From assembly GCA_964371355.1 (NCBI GenBank), contig CAYJMG010000021.1:7287-71286 (forward strand): a stretch of DNA of 64,000 nt, read 5' to 3'. This DNA is from JACRBR01 sp964371355. Its GTDB lineage: Bacteria > Chloroflexota > Dehalococcoidia > DSTF01 > JACRBR01. The notes beneath the pieces are model-generated. The model made no database searches and had not been told where the DNA came from. It saw only the letters and a list, made by a program, of their open reading frames with translations. A program made the position numbers and the translations under genes. Every line of letters starts with the position of its first letter. The first letter of the stretch is position 1. Positions 33,384 to 40,231 of this stretch are shown here, piece by piece.

Positions 33384-33956
33384 CTAATACCACGACGCCT
33401 CGATGATCAGTCCGGCGTGGTGGGCGAGGACGCGCAGGATGCCCCGGTCCTCCTCCGTGAAGGGCTTGCCGTTCTTGCGGTCGGTGACGTACAGCGCGCC
33501 GCGCACTCGGCCGGAGGCGATGATCGGCACACCAAGCAGCGCCTTCATCTCCGGGTGCTTCGGAGGAAAGCCGAAGGCCTTCGCGTGCTGCGTGACATCG
33601 TCGATGTGGATCGGGAGCCCGTCTTGACGCATCGAGCCGAGCGGGCCGTGCCCCTGCGGCGGGCCCTTGAGGGCGGCAAGCGCTCCGTCGTCCATACCGC
33701 TGACCATGAACCCCTCGACGTAGTCGGTCTCACCCGTCACCGCCAGCGCTCCGTAGGTGCCGTCGGTCATCTCCCGCGCCACGTCCACCACGTGCTGCAG
33801 CGCGTCCGTCGGCGTGCGCGGCGAATGCTTCCGGTTTCGCTCGGCGAGCTTGCGTAGCGCCCGGTACTCGGGGTCGCGCTCGAACAGCGAACGCCGCCGG
33901 CCACCGAGGGCCTCCTCGATGGAGCCAGCAAGCTGCCGTTGCAAGTCCAGGGTCAT
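33384..33956 (-). CDS. GAF-domain protein
   Basis: 190 residues. A short helical N-terminus (residues 1-60) leads to one GAF domain: HVVDVAREMTDGTYGALAVTGE, QDGLPIHIDDVTQHAKAFGFPP, KALLGVPIIASGRVRGALYVTDRKNGKPFTEEDRGILRVLAHHAGLIIEASWY. This is the classic GAF pattern of ligand- or redox-sensing modules. No output domain is attached, so it may act as a free sensor subunit or in trans with a kinase elsewhere. It is convergent with the Dph6-like gene. Confidence 0.9.
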   Translation of the reverse strand: MTLDLQRQLAGSIEEALGGRRRSLFERDPEYRALRKLAERNRKHSPRTPTDALQHVVDVAREMTDGTYGALAVTGETDYVEGFMVSGMDDGALAALKGPPQGHGPLGSMRQDGLPIHIDDVTQHAKAFGFPPKHPEMKALLGVPIIASGRVRGALYVTDRKNGKPFTEEDRGILRVLAHHAGLIIEASWY

Positions 33957-34045
33957 GCGTGCAGGATATCGATCCGGCGCGCGCCGAGGGAGTCACTTTC
34001 GACGCGCTGTCCCGTGCGGAGTGCCGCGCCTAGAATAGCCGCACG

Positions 34046-34879
34046 ATGAAGCTTGCCCTCAACGGCGCCACAATCATGCCTTCGCCGCTCGATGCTGATG
34101 TGGAGATCGCGGCCGAGTGCGGGTATCGGGCGCTGGAAGTGTGGGCCGGCAAGATCGACGCCTACACAAAGGAACGCCCGCTCGAACAGCTCGCGCACAA
34201 GCTGCGGACCCTCCGCATCGAGCCCTGGTGCATCAACTCGATCGAGGACATCACATTCCGCGACGCCTTTGGGCGCAGGGCTGTGCTGGCGCAGCTCTCG
34301 CGCACGTGCGCCGTCGCCCGTGCCATCGGCGCGCCCAGCATCGTTGTCGTGCCCGGCCGCCGCGACGACGGGTTCGACCGGCGGGAGTCGATTAGCGACG
34401 CCGTCGACGTGCTGCGGGCGATGTCCGACGTCGCGGAGGAGATCGGGCTGGCGTTCGAGTTCCTCGGCAAGCCCGGCTGCTCCGTCCCCACGCTCGATAT
34501 GGCGACAGAAATCGTCCAAGCGGTCGACCGGCCGAACGTCGGCCTTGTGATCGACACCTTTCATTTCTACGCCGGCGGGAGCCGCCTCGAGGACATCGCA
34601 CGCGTGCCGCTCGAGAAACTCCTCGTCGTGCACCTGAACGGCTGCGAGGACCTTCCGCGCGGCGAACTCACCGATGCGCACCGGCTGTACCCGGGCGACG
34701 GAGTCATCCCGATCGGCGCGATTCTGCGGCAGTTGCGCGACCTGGGTTACGACGGCGTATGCTCAATCGAGATCTTCCGGCCCGAATACTGGCACCAGGA
34801 TCCGCGCGAAGTCGCGCGCACCGCCCGCGCGAAAGCTGCGGACGCGCTGAAGAAAGCGGGGGTTACCATCGATGGCTGA
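34046..34879 (+). CDS. Sugar phosphate isomerase/epimerase (xylose isomerase-like TIM barrel)
   Basis: 277 residues. The AP-endonuclease-2/xylose isomerase-like barrel begins MKLALNGATIMPSPLDADVEIAAECGYRALEVWAGK. Metal-binding acidic and His positions lie in LAFEFLGKPG, VGLVIDTFHFYAGG, LLVVHLNGCED and DGVCSIEIFRPEYW. It probably interconverts a sugar or inositol derivative. It overlaps the next gene by eight bases and heads a three-gene operon with an ABM-like protein and a Gfo/Idh oxidoreductase, a common set for sugar or inositol catabolism. Confidence 0.9.
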   Translation: MKLALNGATIMPSPLDADVEIAAECGYRALEVWAGKIDAYTKERPLEQLAHKLRTLRIEPWCINSIEDITFRDAFGRRAVLAQLSRTCAVARAIGAPSIVVVPGRRDDGFDRRESISDAVDVLRAMSDVAEEIGLAFEFLGKPGCSVPTLDMATEIVQAVDRPNVGLVIDTFHFYAGGSRLEDIARVPLEKLLVVHLNGCEDLPRGELTDAHRLYPGDGVIPIGAILRQLRDLGYDGVCSIEIFRPEYWHQDPREVARTARAKAADALKKAGVTIDG

Positions 34880-35189
34880 CTACGTGACGATCCGCCGCTG
34901 GGCCTGCAAGGCCGGGAAGGACGAGGCCGAGATCCTCGCATTCGCGAACAACAGCATCGTCGGCGCCTGGCGCAAGATCCCCGGCTGCCTCTCGCTGAAC
35001 TTCCTCCGCGTCCATGACGGCGTCTCGTATCTCGCCGTCACCTACTGGGAATCGAAGGATCACTGCGACCGCTGGGCCGGGCCCCAGGGCCAGCAGTGGC
35101 GCGACGAGCATCGCGCCGTGCTCGAGCGCTGGCTCGACTTGATGGCGTTCCAGGACGAGCTGGAGACGGACCTCCTGGTGGTCGGCTGA
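34872..35189 (+). CDS. ABM-like (antibiotic biosynthesis monooxygenase fold) small protein
   Basis: 105 residues with a dimeric alpha/beta-barrel pattern: YVTIRRWACKAGKDEAEILAF, a helix, GCLSLNFLRVHDGVSYLAVTYWESKDHCDRW, and a C-terminal helix LERWLDLMAF. Members are often cofactor-free monooxygenases, heme-degrading enzymes or accessory subunits. Catalytic residues are not conserved enough to name the reaction. Its gene overlaps both neighbours (8 bases upstream, 1 base downstream), so it is tightly coupled with the sugar enzymes. Confidence 0.75.
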   Translation: MADYVTIRRWACKAGKDEAEILAFANNSIVGAWRKIPGCLSLNFLRVHDGVSYLAVTYWESKDHCDRWAGPQGQQWRDEHRAVLERWLDLMAFQDELETDLLVVG

Positions 35190-36169
35190 TGGCGGTGATG
35201 CGTATCGGCTTCGTCGGCGCCGGGTTCATCGCCGGCGTGCACGCTGGCATACTCGCTCGTGATCCCCGCGCCGCCGTCACCCACGTGTGCGACCCCGACC
35301 CGCAACGCGCGGACCTCTTCGCACTTCGTCATGGGGCCGCAGCCGTTTCGTCGCTCGACGATCTGCTCGCTTCGGTCGACGCCGTGTACATCTGCAGCCC
35401 GAATGCGTATCACGCCGAGGCGGCGGTGCTGGCGCTGGACGCCGGGCTGCACGTGTTCTCCGAGAAGCCGATGGCTACGTCGCTCGAAGACGGGGCGCGG
35501 GTGCTGGATGCCGCACGGCGGTCACGGGGTGTCTATCAGGCGGGGTTCAACCGCCGGCTCGCTCCTTTGTATCTCGAACTGAAGGCGCACGTCGATGGCG
35601 CCGATCGTCCGCCCGCTTCCGCGCTGCTGAAGATGAACAGAGGCGAGCTGCAGCGGCCGGCCTGGACAGGCGATCCCGCCGTCTCTGGCGGCTACATGTA
35701 CGAGACACCCGTGCATATGCTCGACCTGGTGCGCCACCTCTTCGGCGATCCCGTCGAGATCGTGGTGCGCGCCCGCGCCGTTGTGTACGACCAGCTCGAC
35801 GACTTCTCGATGCTGTTCACCTTCGCTACGGGCATGAGCGCGGTGTTCGCGTCGTCCGCGCACGCGACGTGGCTCTTCCCGTTCGAGCGCCTCGAGGTGT
35901 ACGGCGATCACACCGCTGCCGTTACCGAGGAGATGGAACGCATCACCATCTCGGATGGTGTCGGCGCGCCGGCGCGCGTGATCGACCTCGCCCAGCTCCC
36001 GTTCGAGGAACGCTGGGGGTACGTCGCCGAGGACGCGCGCTTTCTTGACGCCGTCAGTGGTATGGCGCCGCCCGCGGTCACGGCGGAGGATGCGTTCGCG
36101 ACGACCGCCTTGGTCGCCGCCTGCTACGAACGCGCGAACGAGGCCCGCCCTCAAGCGACCGACCGGTGA
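35189..36169 (+). CDS. Gfo/Idh/MocA family NAD(P)-dependent oxidoreductase
   Basis: 326 residues. The Rossmann motif is IGFVGAGFIAGVHAGIL; the catalytic Lys is in FSEKPMATSLEDGARVL; and the substrate domain has SGGYMYETPVHMLDLVRHLFGDP (His and Asp). It starts at the ATG overlapping the preceding TGA. This is the second Gfo/Idh gene in the window, only distantly similar to the one at 16796. With the isomerase and ABM-like genes it probably degrades or converts a cyclic polyol or sugar. It is the end of its operon; a strong promoter for the next unit follows 110 bases later. Confidence 0.93.
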   Translation: MAVMRIGFVGAGFIAGVHAGILARDPRAAVTHVCDPDPQRADLFALRHGAAAVSSLDDLLASVDAVYICSPNAYHAEAAVLALDAGLHVFSEKPMATSLEDGARVLDAARRSRGVYQAGFNRRLAPLYLELKAHVDGADRPPASALLKMNRGELQRPAWTGDPAVSGGYMYETPVHMLDLVRHLFGDPVEIVVRARAVVYDQLDDFSMLFTFATGMSAVFASSAHATWLFPFERLEVYGDHTAAVTEEMERITISDGVGAPARVIDLAQLPFEERWGYVAEDARFLDAVSGMAPPAVTAEDAFATTALVAACYERANEARPQATDR

Positions 36170-36280
36170 GCATACGGCTGGTTACTGATCAGACCGCAGT
36201 CCAGTAACACTCTCGTTCCGAAAAACCGTGCCAGTGACGCAACTGCTTTACGAATTCCGCACGATAGCGCGCGAAACCCA

Positions 36281-36309
36281 TTGACAGCTTCGACACGCGG
36301 AATTAATAT
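36281..36309 (+). promoter_or_regulatory. Sigma70-type promoter of the riboswitch transcript
   Basis: TTGACA (36281-36286), a 17-base spacer and TAATAT (36304-36309): a near-consensus housekeeping promoter. The expected start near 36316 leaves about 30 bases before the riboswitch core. Confidence 0.8.
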
Positions 36310-36344
36310 GTTCTCGAAATCACAATCGCGCTGCACTTGGTGGG

Positions 36345-36536
36345 CGGCGCGATTCGGGAGCCCGCCTGGCGGGCCCCGAAAAGCCGAATCCGTCTCTGGC
36401 GGAACGGGGGAACCAGCGCCCGCAGCCTGCGGGCAGGGGTGAATCGCGCGGCGACCCGGCCTTTCCGGCGCGCCGACGCGTAGGACAGCCTTTCAGTCCG
36501 AACCCGACAGCTAACCTCGTAGGCATCCGAAGGGCG
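36345..36536 (+). ncRNA. Cyclic di-AMP riboswitch (ydaO/yuaA type)
   Basis: The conserved core of the ydaO class is plain: GCCGAATCCG followed by GGAACGGGGGAACC (36383-36416), GGGTGAATCGC (36438-36448), then CCGAACCCGACAGCTAACC and TCGTAGGC (36499-36524), closing with ATCCGAAGGG. These match, almost base for base, the consensus I know from actinobacterial and firmicute examples. Paired stems around them (GCCCGCC/GGCGGGC at 36360-36375 and a GC-rich stem near 36447-36478) fit the variable helices. The element senses c-di-AMP, a cell wall and osmotic signal, and usually turns genes off when bound. The exact ends are approximate. The gene served is the zinc-ribbon gene at 36619. Confidence 0.93.
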
Positions 36537-36618
36537 GCTTGATTCAGGACCGGGAGCTGAATGTGCCTCTGCGCGCCAGAGGCAGACGCCCGCCAGGGCG
36601 CTGGAAGGACATGCCTTC

Positions 36619-36825
36619 ATGAACACCAACCTCCCCCGCACCTGCCCCCGCTGCCGTGGTTCCATGATTATCGAGCGCGATTGGTATGGGGCCTACGGCA
36701 CCTGCCTCTGCTGTGGATACGTCCACGAGGCAGTGACCGCACCACCCATCGACCTCCTCGAAGAGGAGGAAGGCCACCCCCGACAACGCCGCCGCCAGCC
36801 CTCACACGGCAAGCTGCGGCTCTAA
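36619..36825 (+). CDS. Small zinc-ribbon protein under c-di-AMP riboswitch control
   Basis: 68 residues with two CxxC knuckles: CPRCRGSMIIERDWYGAYG and CLCCGYVHE. This is a single zinc ribbon of the type found in many short Chloroflexota-like proteins, and it is followed by an acidic stretch (IDLLEEEEGH) and a basic tail (RQRRRQPSHGKLR). No enzyme motif is present; it may bind nucleic acid or protein. The start has GGAAGG ten bases upstream. A three-codon ORF (ATG CCT TCA TGA, 36611-36622) overlaps the start codon. Nothing else follows on this strand for 700 bases, so it is the likely sole target of the riboswitch. Confidence 0.82.
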   Translation: MNTNLPRTCPRCRGSMIIERDWYGAYGTCLCCGYVHEAVTAPPIDLLEEEEGHPRQRRRQPSHGKLRL

Positions 36826-36928
36826 TTTTGTCCGGGGCCTGACCTTCTCCTGGCGCGCCAACCGCCTGTCTGGTCGTCATCGCCGTCTAACGCTGCTTTC
36901 CGCATCAGGCGTGTTCCGGACGTGAAAA

Positions 36929-36951
36929 GAAGCGCGGCCACACCGCGCTTC
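36929..36951 (-). terminator. Intrinsic terminator after the small membrane-protein gene
   Basis: GAAGCGCGG/CCGCGCTTC, a perfect 9-bp stem with loop CCACA, followed on the minus strand by TTTTCACG. It lies 30 bases beyond the stop at 36981 and also faces the zinc-ribbon gene. Confidence 0.75.
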
Positions 36952-36980
36952 GCCTTCCCACACACCCCGGGCCCGTTCGC

Positions 36981-37211
36981 CTATACAGCCGCGGGCACTT
37001 CCTCGGCCGCTTCCAGCTCCGCCAGGTCCGGCTCCGTGTTCGCCATCGTCCAGCCCACCCAGAACATCAGCGCACTGATGGCTCCGACCGCGCCCAGCAC
37101 TGGCAGGGCGATGGCAAGGTAGCTCCGCCGCAGCGTGCCGACGAACATGAACAGCCCCTGTGTCGCCGCCACGATCATGAGTATGGTGCCCAGTTGCTTT
37201 GAACGGCCCAT
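36981..37211 (-). CDS. Small two-helix membrane protein (76 aa)
   Basis: A 76-residue protein with two hydrophobic helices (LGTILMIVAATQGLFMFVGTL and LAIALPVLGAVGAISALMFWVGW) and an acidic tail (LAELEAAEEV). AGGAGGG before the ATG is a strong ribosome-binding site. It follows the Trm112 gene by 13 bases on the same strand and is closed by a terminator, so the two make a small operon. No family is recognised. Confidence 0.75.
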   Translation of the reverse strand: MGRSKQLGTILMIVAATQGLFMFVGTLRRSYLAIALPVLGAVGAISALMFWVGWTMANTEPDLAELEAAEEVPAAV

Positions 37212-37224
37212 CGCGACCCTCCTG

Positions 37225-37419
37225 TCAGGCGCTCATCTGCTTGCGCAGGTCCGGCGGCAGCAGATTCGGGATGCTGTCCTCGATCGGGTAGCGCTCGTTG
37301 CACTTCGCACAGAACAGCGAGCCCCGGATGATCTCATCATCCTTCTCTTCGTCGACCGTCAGCGTCAGTTCGCCCTTGCACATCGGGCAGGCCAGGATCT
37401 CCATCAGGTCTTTGCGCAT
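37225..37419 (-). CDS. Trm112 family zinc-binding protein
   Basis: 64 residues: MRKDLMEILACPMCKGELTL, LFCAKCNERYPIEDSIPNLLP. This is the Trm112/YcaR pattern with four cysteines (CPMC and CAKC) and the end IPNLLP. In eukaryotes and archaea Trm112 activates methyltransferases; bacterial members are small zinc proteins thought to stabilise partners. It is divergent from the rpsF operon, whose promoter lies 130 bases away. Confidence 0.92.
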   Translation of the reverse strand: MRKDLMEILACPMCKGELTLTVDEEKDDEIIRGSLFCAKCNERYPIEDSIPNLLPPDLRKQMSA

Positions 37420-37548
37420 CGCTGGTCATCTTCCTCTCTCGTTGCCCCACAGCATACCGCCGCCGCGCACGCAGCCGGAAGCAGTCGCGCGGTGCTCTTT
37501 CATCACCGACACGTCCCCCGCCTCCGACGGGTGCGCGGTCGCCCCGAA

Positions 37549-37577
37549 TTGACTTCCCATAAGCCCGTTCCTATAAT
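37549..37577 (+). promoter_or_regulatory. Promoter of the rpsF-ssb-rpsR operon
   Basis: TTGACT (37549-37554), 17 bases, TATAAT (37572-37577). The start would be near 37584, giving a leader of about 115 bases before rpsF. Confidence 0.8.
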
Positions 37578-37613
37578 CTTGTGCGCTGTCGAACAGCTTC
37601 CGCTGTACGCTTC

Positions 37614-37641
37614 GCCCGCCCTCTCGCCAGAGGTCGCGGGC
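37614..37641 (+). promoter_or_regulatory. rpsF leader hairpin (possible attenuator or S6:S18 site)
   Basis: GCCCGC pairs with GCGGGC and CCTCT with AGAGG inside it, closed by the loop CGCC, with two unpaired bases (TC) on the 3' side. CGCTTTACTTTG follows, so the hairpin could attenuate. Many bacteria have an S6:S18-binding leader structure here, with a CCG motif; I cannot show that this is it. Confidence 0.45.
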
Positions 37642-37699
37642 GCTTTACTTTGAATGTGGCCGCGGGCTGCGGCCGCGCATGTGGCTGGTTGGAGGCCTT

Positions 37700-37990
37700 G
37701 TGAGGGATTACGAACTGGTTGTCGTCATGAGCCCGGAGATTGCCGAGGAAGATGTGCCCGCCGCGCTCGAGCGCGTCTCCGGCGCCGTCACCAGCCGCGG
37801 CGGTGAGATCGTGGAGACGCGGCCCTGGGGCAGGCGCCGTCTCGCGTATTCCATCAACCGCCACACTGAAGGCAACTACGTCATCTCGCAGATCCGGCTC
37901 GATCCCGGCCGCGCCCACGAGCTGGAAGGCCACTTCAACATCTCAGAGGAGATCCTCCGCCACCTGCTGGTGCGCAAGGACGAGGATTAG
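37700..37990 (+). CDS. rpsF: 30S ribosomal protein S6
   Basis: 96 residues from the GTG at 37700 (MRDYELVVVMSPEI), with GGAGG just upstream; a longer start at 37679 would add unsupported residues. S6 features: RDYELVVVMSPEIAEEDV, GGEIVETRPWGRRRLAYSINRHTEGNYV and the C-terminal FNISEEILRHLLVRKDED. It binds S18 and 16S rRNA in the platform of the small subunit. First gene of the run rpsF-ssb-rpsR. Confidence 0.95.
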   Translation: MRDYELVVVMSPEIAEEDVPAALERVSGAVTSRGGEIVETRPWGRRRLAYSINRHTEGNYVISQIRLDPGRAHELEGHFNISEEILRHLLVRKDED

Positions 37991-38029
37991 GATCCGGGCG
38001 GTACCCGCGGAGCACGAGAGGGACATCAC

Positions 38030-38452
38030 ATGGCGGGTCTCAACAAAGTCATGCTGATTGGCAACGTCGGCAGGGATCCCGAGATGCGGTATACGGCGAA
38101 TGGCAAGGCCGTCACGACCTTCTCCGTTGCCTGCAACCGCGTGCACAACACGCCCGAGGGTGAGCGCAAGGAAGAGACCGACTGGTTCGATATCGTCGCG
38201 TGGGACAAGCTGGCCGAGTTGTGCAGCCAGTTCCTGCAGAAGGGCCGCCAGGCGTACGTCGAGGGCCGCCTGCAGACCCGCTCGTGGGAGGGCCAGGACG
38301 GCGTCAAACGCTACAAGACCGAGGTCGTGGCCAACACCGTCCTCTTCCTGGGCAGTGGACCCGGTGGTGGCGCCGCCCGGATGGACCGCTTCGATGACAC
38401 CAGCACCCCGGGCGGCCCGCCCGTCGACCCCGATGACCTTCCGTTCGAATAG
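38030..38452 (+). CDS. ssb: Single-stranded DNA-binding protein
   Basis: 140 residues. The OB-fold starts MAGLNKVMLIGNVGRDPEMRYT and includes TFSVACNRV, TDWFDIVAWDKLAELCSQFLQKG and YVEGRLQTRSWEGQDG. A short Gly/Pro-rich linker ends with the acidic tip DDLPFE, used for binding partner proteins in replication and repair. Position between rpsF and rpsR is the standard bacterial order. Confidence 0.97.
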   Translation: MAGLNKVMLIGNVGRDPEMRYTANGKAVTTFSVACNRVHNTPEGERKEETDWFDIVAWDKLAELCSQFLQKGRQAYVEGRLQTRSWEGQDGVKRYKTEVVANTVLFLGSGPGGGAARMDRFDDTSTPGGPPVDPDDLPFE

Positions 38453-38494
38453 TGCAGACACGCCCGCGCGCGCGGGCCCACAGGAGGAACGCGT

Positions 38495-38872
38495 TTGACC
38501 GAGGACAACGAAAACGACATCAAGGCTCCGGCGGCGCCCCAAGCGCAGGCGCCAGCGCCGCCCCAGGCTCCCTCGGAGGGTGCCCGGACCGAGGAGCGAC
38601 CGGCAGGCCCGCCCCGGCGCGGCGGCGGTGGCGGCGGCCGGGGGCGCGGCGGTGGCCGCCGTAAGGTCTGCGCATTCTGCGTCGACAAGATCGACCACAT
38701 CGACTACAAGGAGCCCCACAAGCTCCGCCGCTTCGTCTCCGAGCGCGGCAAGATCGAGCCGCGCCGCAAGACCGGCACCTGTGCGCGTCATCAGCGCAAG
38801 CTCACCCTCGCCATCAAGCGCGCGCGTCATCTCGCCCTGCTGCCGTACACGGCGGACCACTCGTTCACCTAG
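38495..38872 (+). CDS. rpsR: 30S ribosomal protein S18 with long N-terminal extension
   Basis: 125 residues from a TTG start with AGGAGG upstream. The S18 core is in residues 55-125: KVCAFCVDKIDHIDYKEP, KLRRFVSERGKIEPRRKTG, CARHQRKLTLAIKRARHLALLPY. It keeps the zinc-binding Cys (CAFC and TCARH). Residues 1-54 are an Ala/Pro and then Gly/Arg-rich extension not found in ordinary S18 (about 75 residues). The extension could contact rRNA; alternatively translation starts further in, but no better start is visible. rplI, the usual next gene, is absent here. Confidence 0.93.
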   Translation: MTEDNENDIKAPAAPQAQAPAPPQAPSEGARTEERPAGPPRRGGGGGGRGRGGGRRKVCAFCVDKIDHIDYKEPHKLRRFVSERGKIEPRRKTGTCARHQRKLTLAIKRARHLALLPYTADHSFT

Positions 38873-38962
38873 CCGTGATGCTACGAACGTGTCTGGCAAG
38901 GCGTGAACGATGCATCGCCGGGAGGCCGGCGATGGGCCCGCCAGGGCTCCAGGTGGTGATCG

Positions 38963-40231
38963 ATGACGAGTGAAGGCAAGTCCCGGCGGCCCCCGCAGCC
39001 GCCTGTCGCCCCCGGTAAGAGCGCGAAGGCATCAGGGCGGTCGCGGCACGGCGGCGGGCGCCTGAACCTCGACTCCGAACAGTCGGCCCGCCTGCTCCTC
39101 ATCGGCGGCGTCGGGCTCATCGTCCTGCTGGCGCTCGGTTTCGTCGCCTTCGGGTGGTACTGGACGGAAAAGCGCCCGTTGGGTCGCACGGTCTTGCAGG
39201 TCGACCAGTACAAGGTCTCGTACGCGGCGATGAAGCGCCGCATGAACTACGAGCTTTTCATCAACACGTCATTCCAGCGCGATCCGACCGGATTGCCGAC
39301 GGCCTCCTACGACAACCTGGTCAACGAGCTGACGAAGATCGCCCGTGCCGGCGCGCTGGGTGTCGGCCTCGACGAGGCCACGTTCGACGGGAAACTGCGC
39401 GGCCGTATCGGCGTCTCCGCCGACGCCGACCAGCGCGCCTTTCAGGACGCGCTTCGCAGGCAGCTCGATGCCACCGGCCTCACCGAGGGCGAATATCGGC
39501 GGCTGGTGCTCGCGGATGCGCTGGAGACCGCGATCAAAGACAAGTTCACCGCCGAACAGTCACCCACCGTCCTGCAGGCGAAGGTCGAGGTGATCTCGGC
39601 GCCTACGCTGGAGGACGCGCAGAAGGCGATCGAACGCATCAACGCTGGAGAGGCGTTCGCCGACGTCGCGAAATCCGTGTCCCAGGAGACCGACGTACAG
39701 ACCACCGGCGGTGTGCACGAGTACACGCCCGAGGGCAACTTCAACGACGCCTACAACGACTTCGCCTTCGCCGCTGAGATCGGCCAGCTCAGCGGTCCGC
39801 TAACCTCCACGGTCAGCGCGACGACGCACTACGTCGTGCGGGTGATCGAACGTTCCGATCAGCTCGTCCGCGACGACCAGAAGCCGGGCCTGGCGCAGTC
39901 GAAATACGACGACTGGCTCACCACCACGAAGGACGAGATGGAGTCCTCGGGCGCGCTCGTCAACAAGTGGGATGAGGACGCGCAGCGCGAAGCGCTCGCC
40001 GACGTCTATCAAGACGCGTTGCCTCGCCTCATCGAGCAGGACCAGCAGCGGCAGGAACAACTCGAACAACAGCAGCAGGCCCAGCTCACCGCCGTTGCCC
40101 AGCTCACGGCCAGCCCCGCCGCGTCGACGCCGGCGCCCGAAGGCACGCCGGCAGCGGGTACGACGCCCCCGGCCGAAGCCACGGCGCCTGCCGAGAGCAC
40201 GACCGTGGCCGCGAGCACGCCGGCGCCATGA
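38963..40231 (+). CDS. Membrane-anchored peptidyl-prolyl isomerase (SurA/PrsA-like)
   Basis: 422 residues. A basic N-terminus and one TM helix (LLLIGGVGLIVLLALGFVAFGWYW, about 49-72) anchor it outside the membrane. A SurA-N-like helical region (about 85-205) is followed by a parvulin-type rotamase domain (about 205-300): AKVEVISAPTLEDAQKAIERI, AFADVAKSVSQET and GQLSGPLTSTVSATTHYVVRVIE. The C-terminus is Gln-rich and then Ala/Pro/Thr-rich. It should assist folding of exported proteins. It overlaps hom by four bases, so a foldase gene is coupled to an amino acid synthesis gene. Confidence 0.9.
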   Translation: MTSEGKSRRPPQPPVAPGKSAKASGRSRHGGGRLNLDSEQSARLLLIGGVGLIVLLALGFVAFGWYWTEKRPLGRTVLQVDQYKVSYAAMKRRMNYELFINTSFQRDPTGLPTASYDNLVNELTKIARAGALGVGLDEATFDGKLRGRIGVSADADQRAFQDALRRQLDATGLTEGEYRRLVLADALETAIKDKFTAEQSPTVLQAKVEVISAPTLEDAQKAIERINAGEAFADVAKSVSQETDVQTTGGVHEYTPEGNFNDAYNDFAFAAEIGQLSGPLTSTVSATTHYVVRVIERSDQLVRDDQKPGLAQSKYDDWLTTTKDEMESSGALVNKWDEDAQREALADVYQDALPRLIEQDQQRQEQLEQQQQAQLTAVAQLTASPAASTPAPEGTPAAGTTPPAEATAPAESTTVAASTPAP

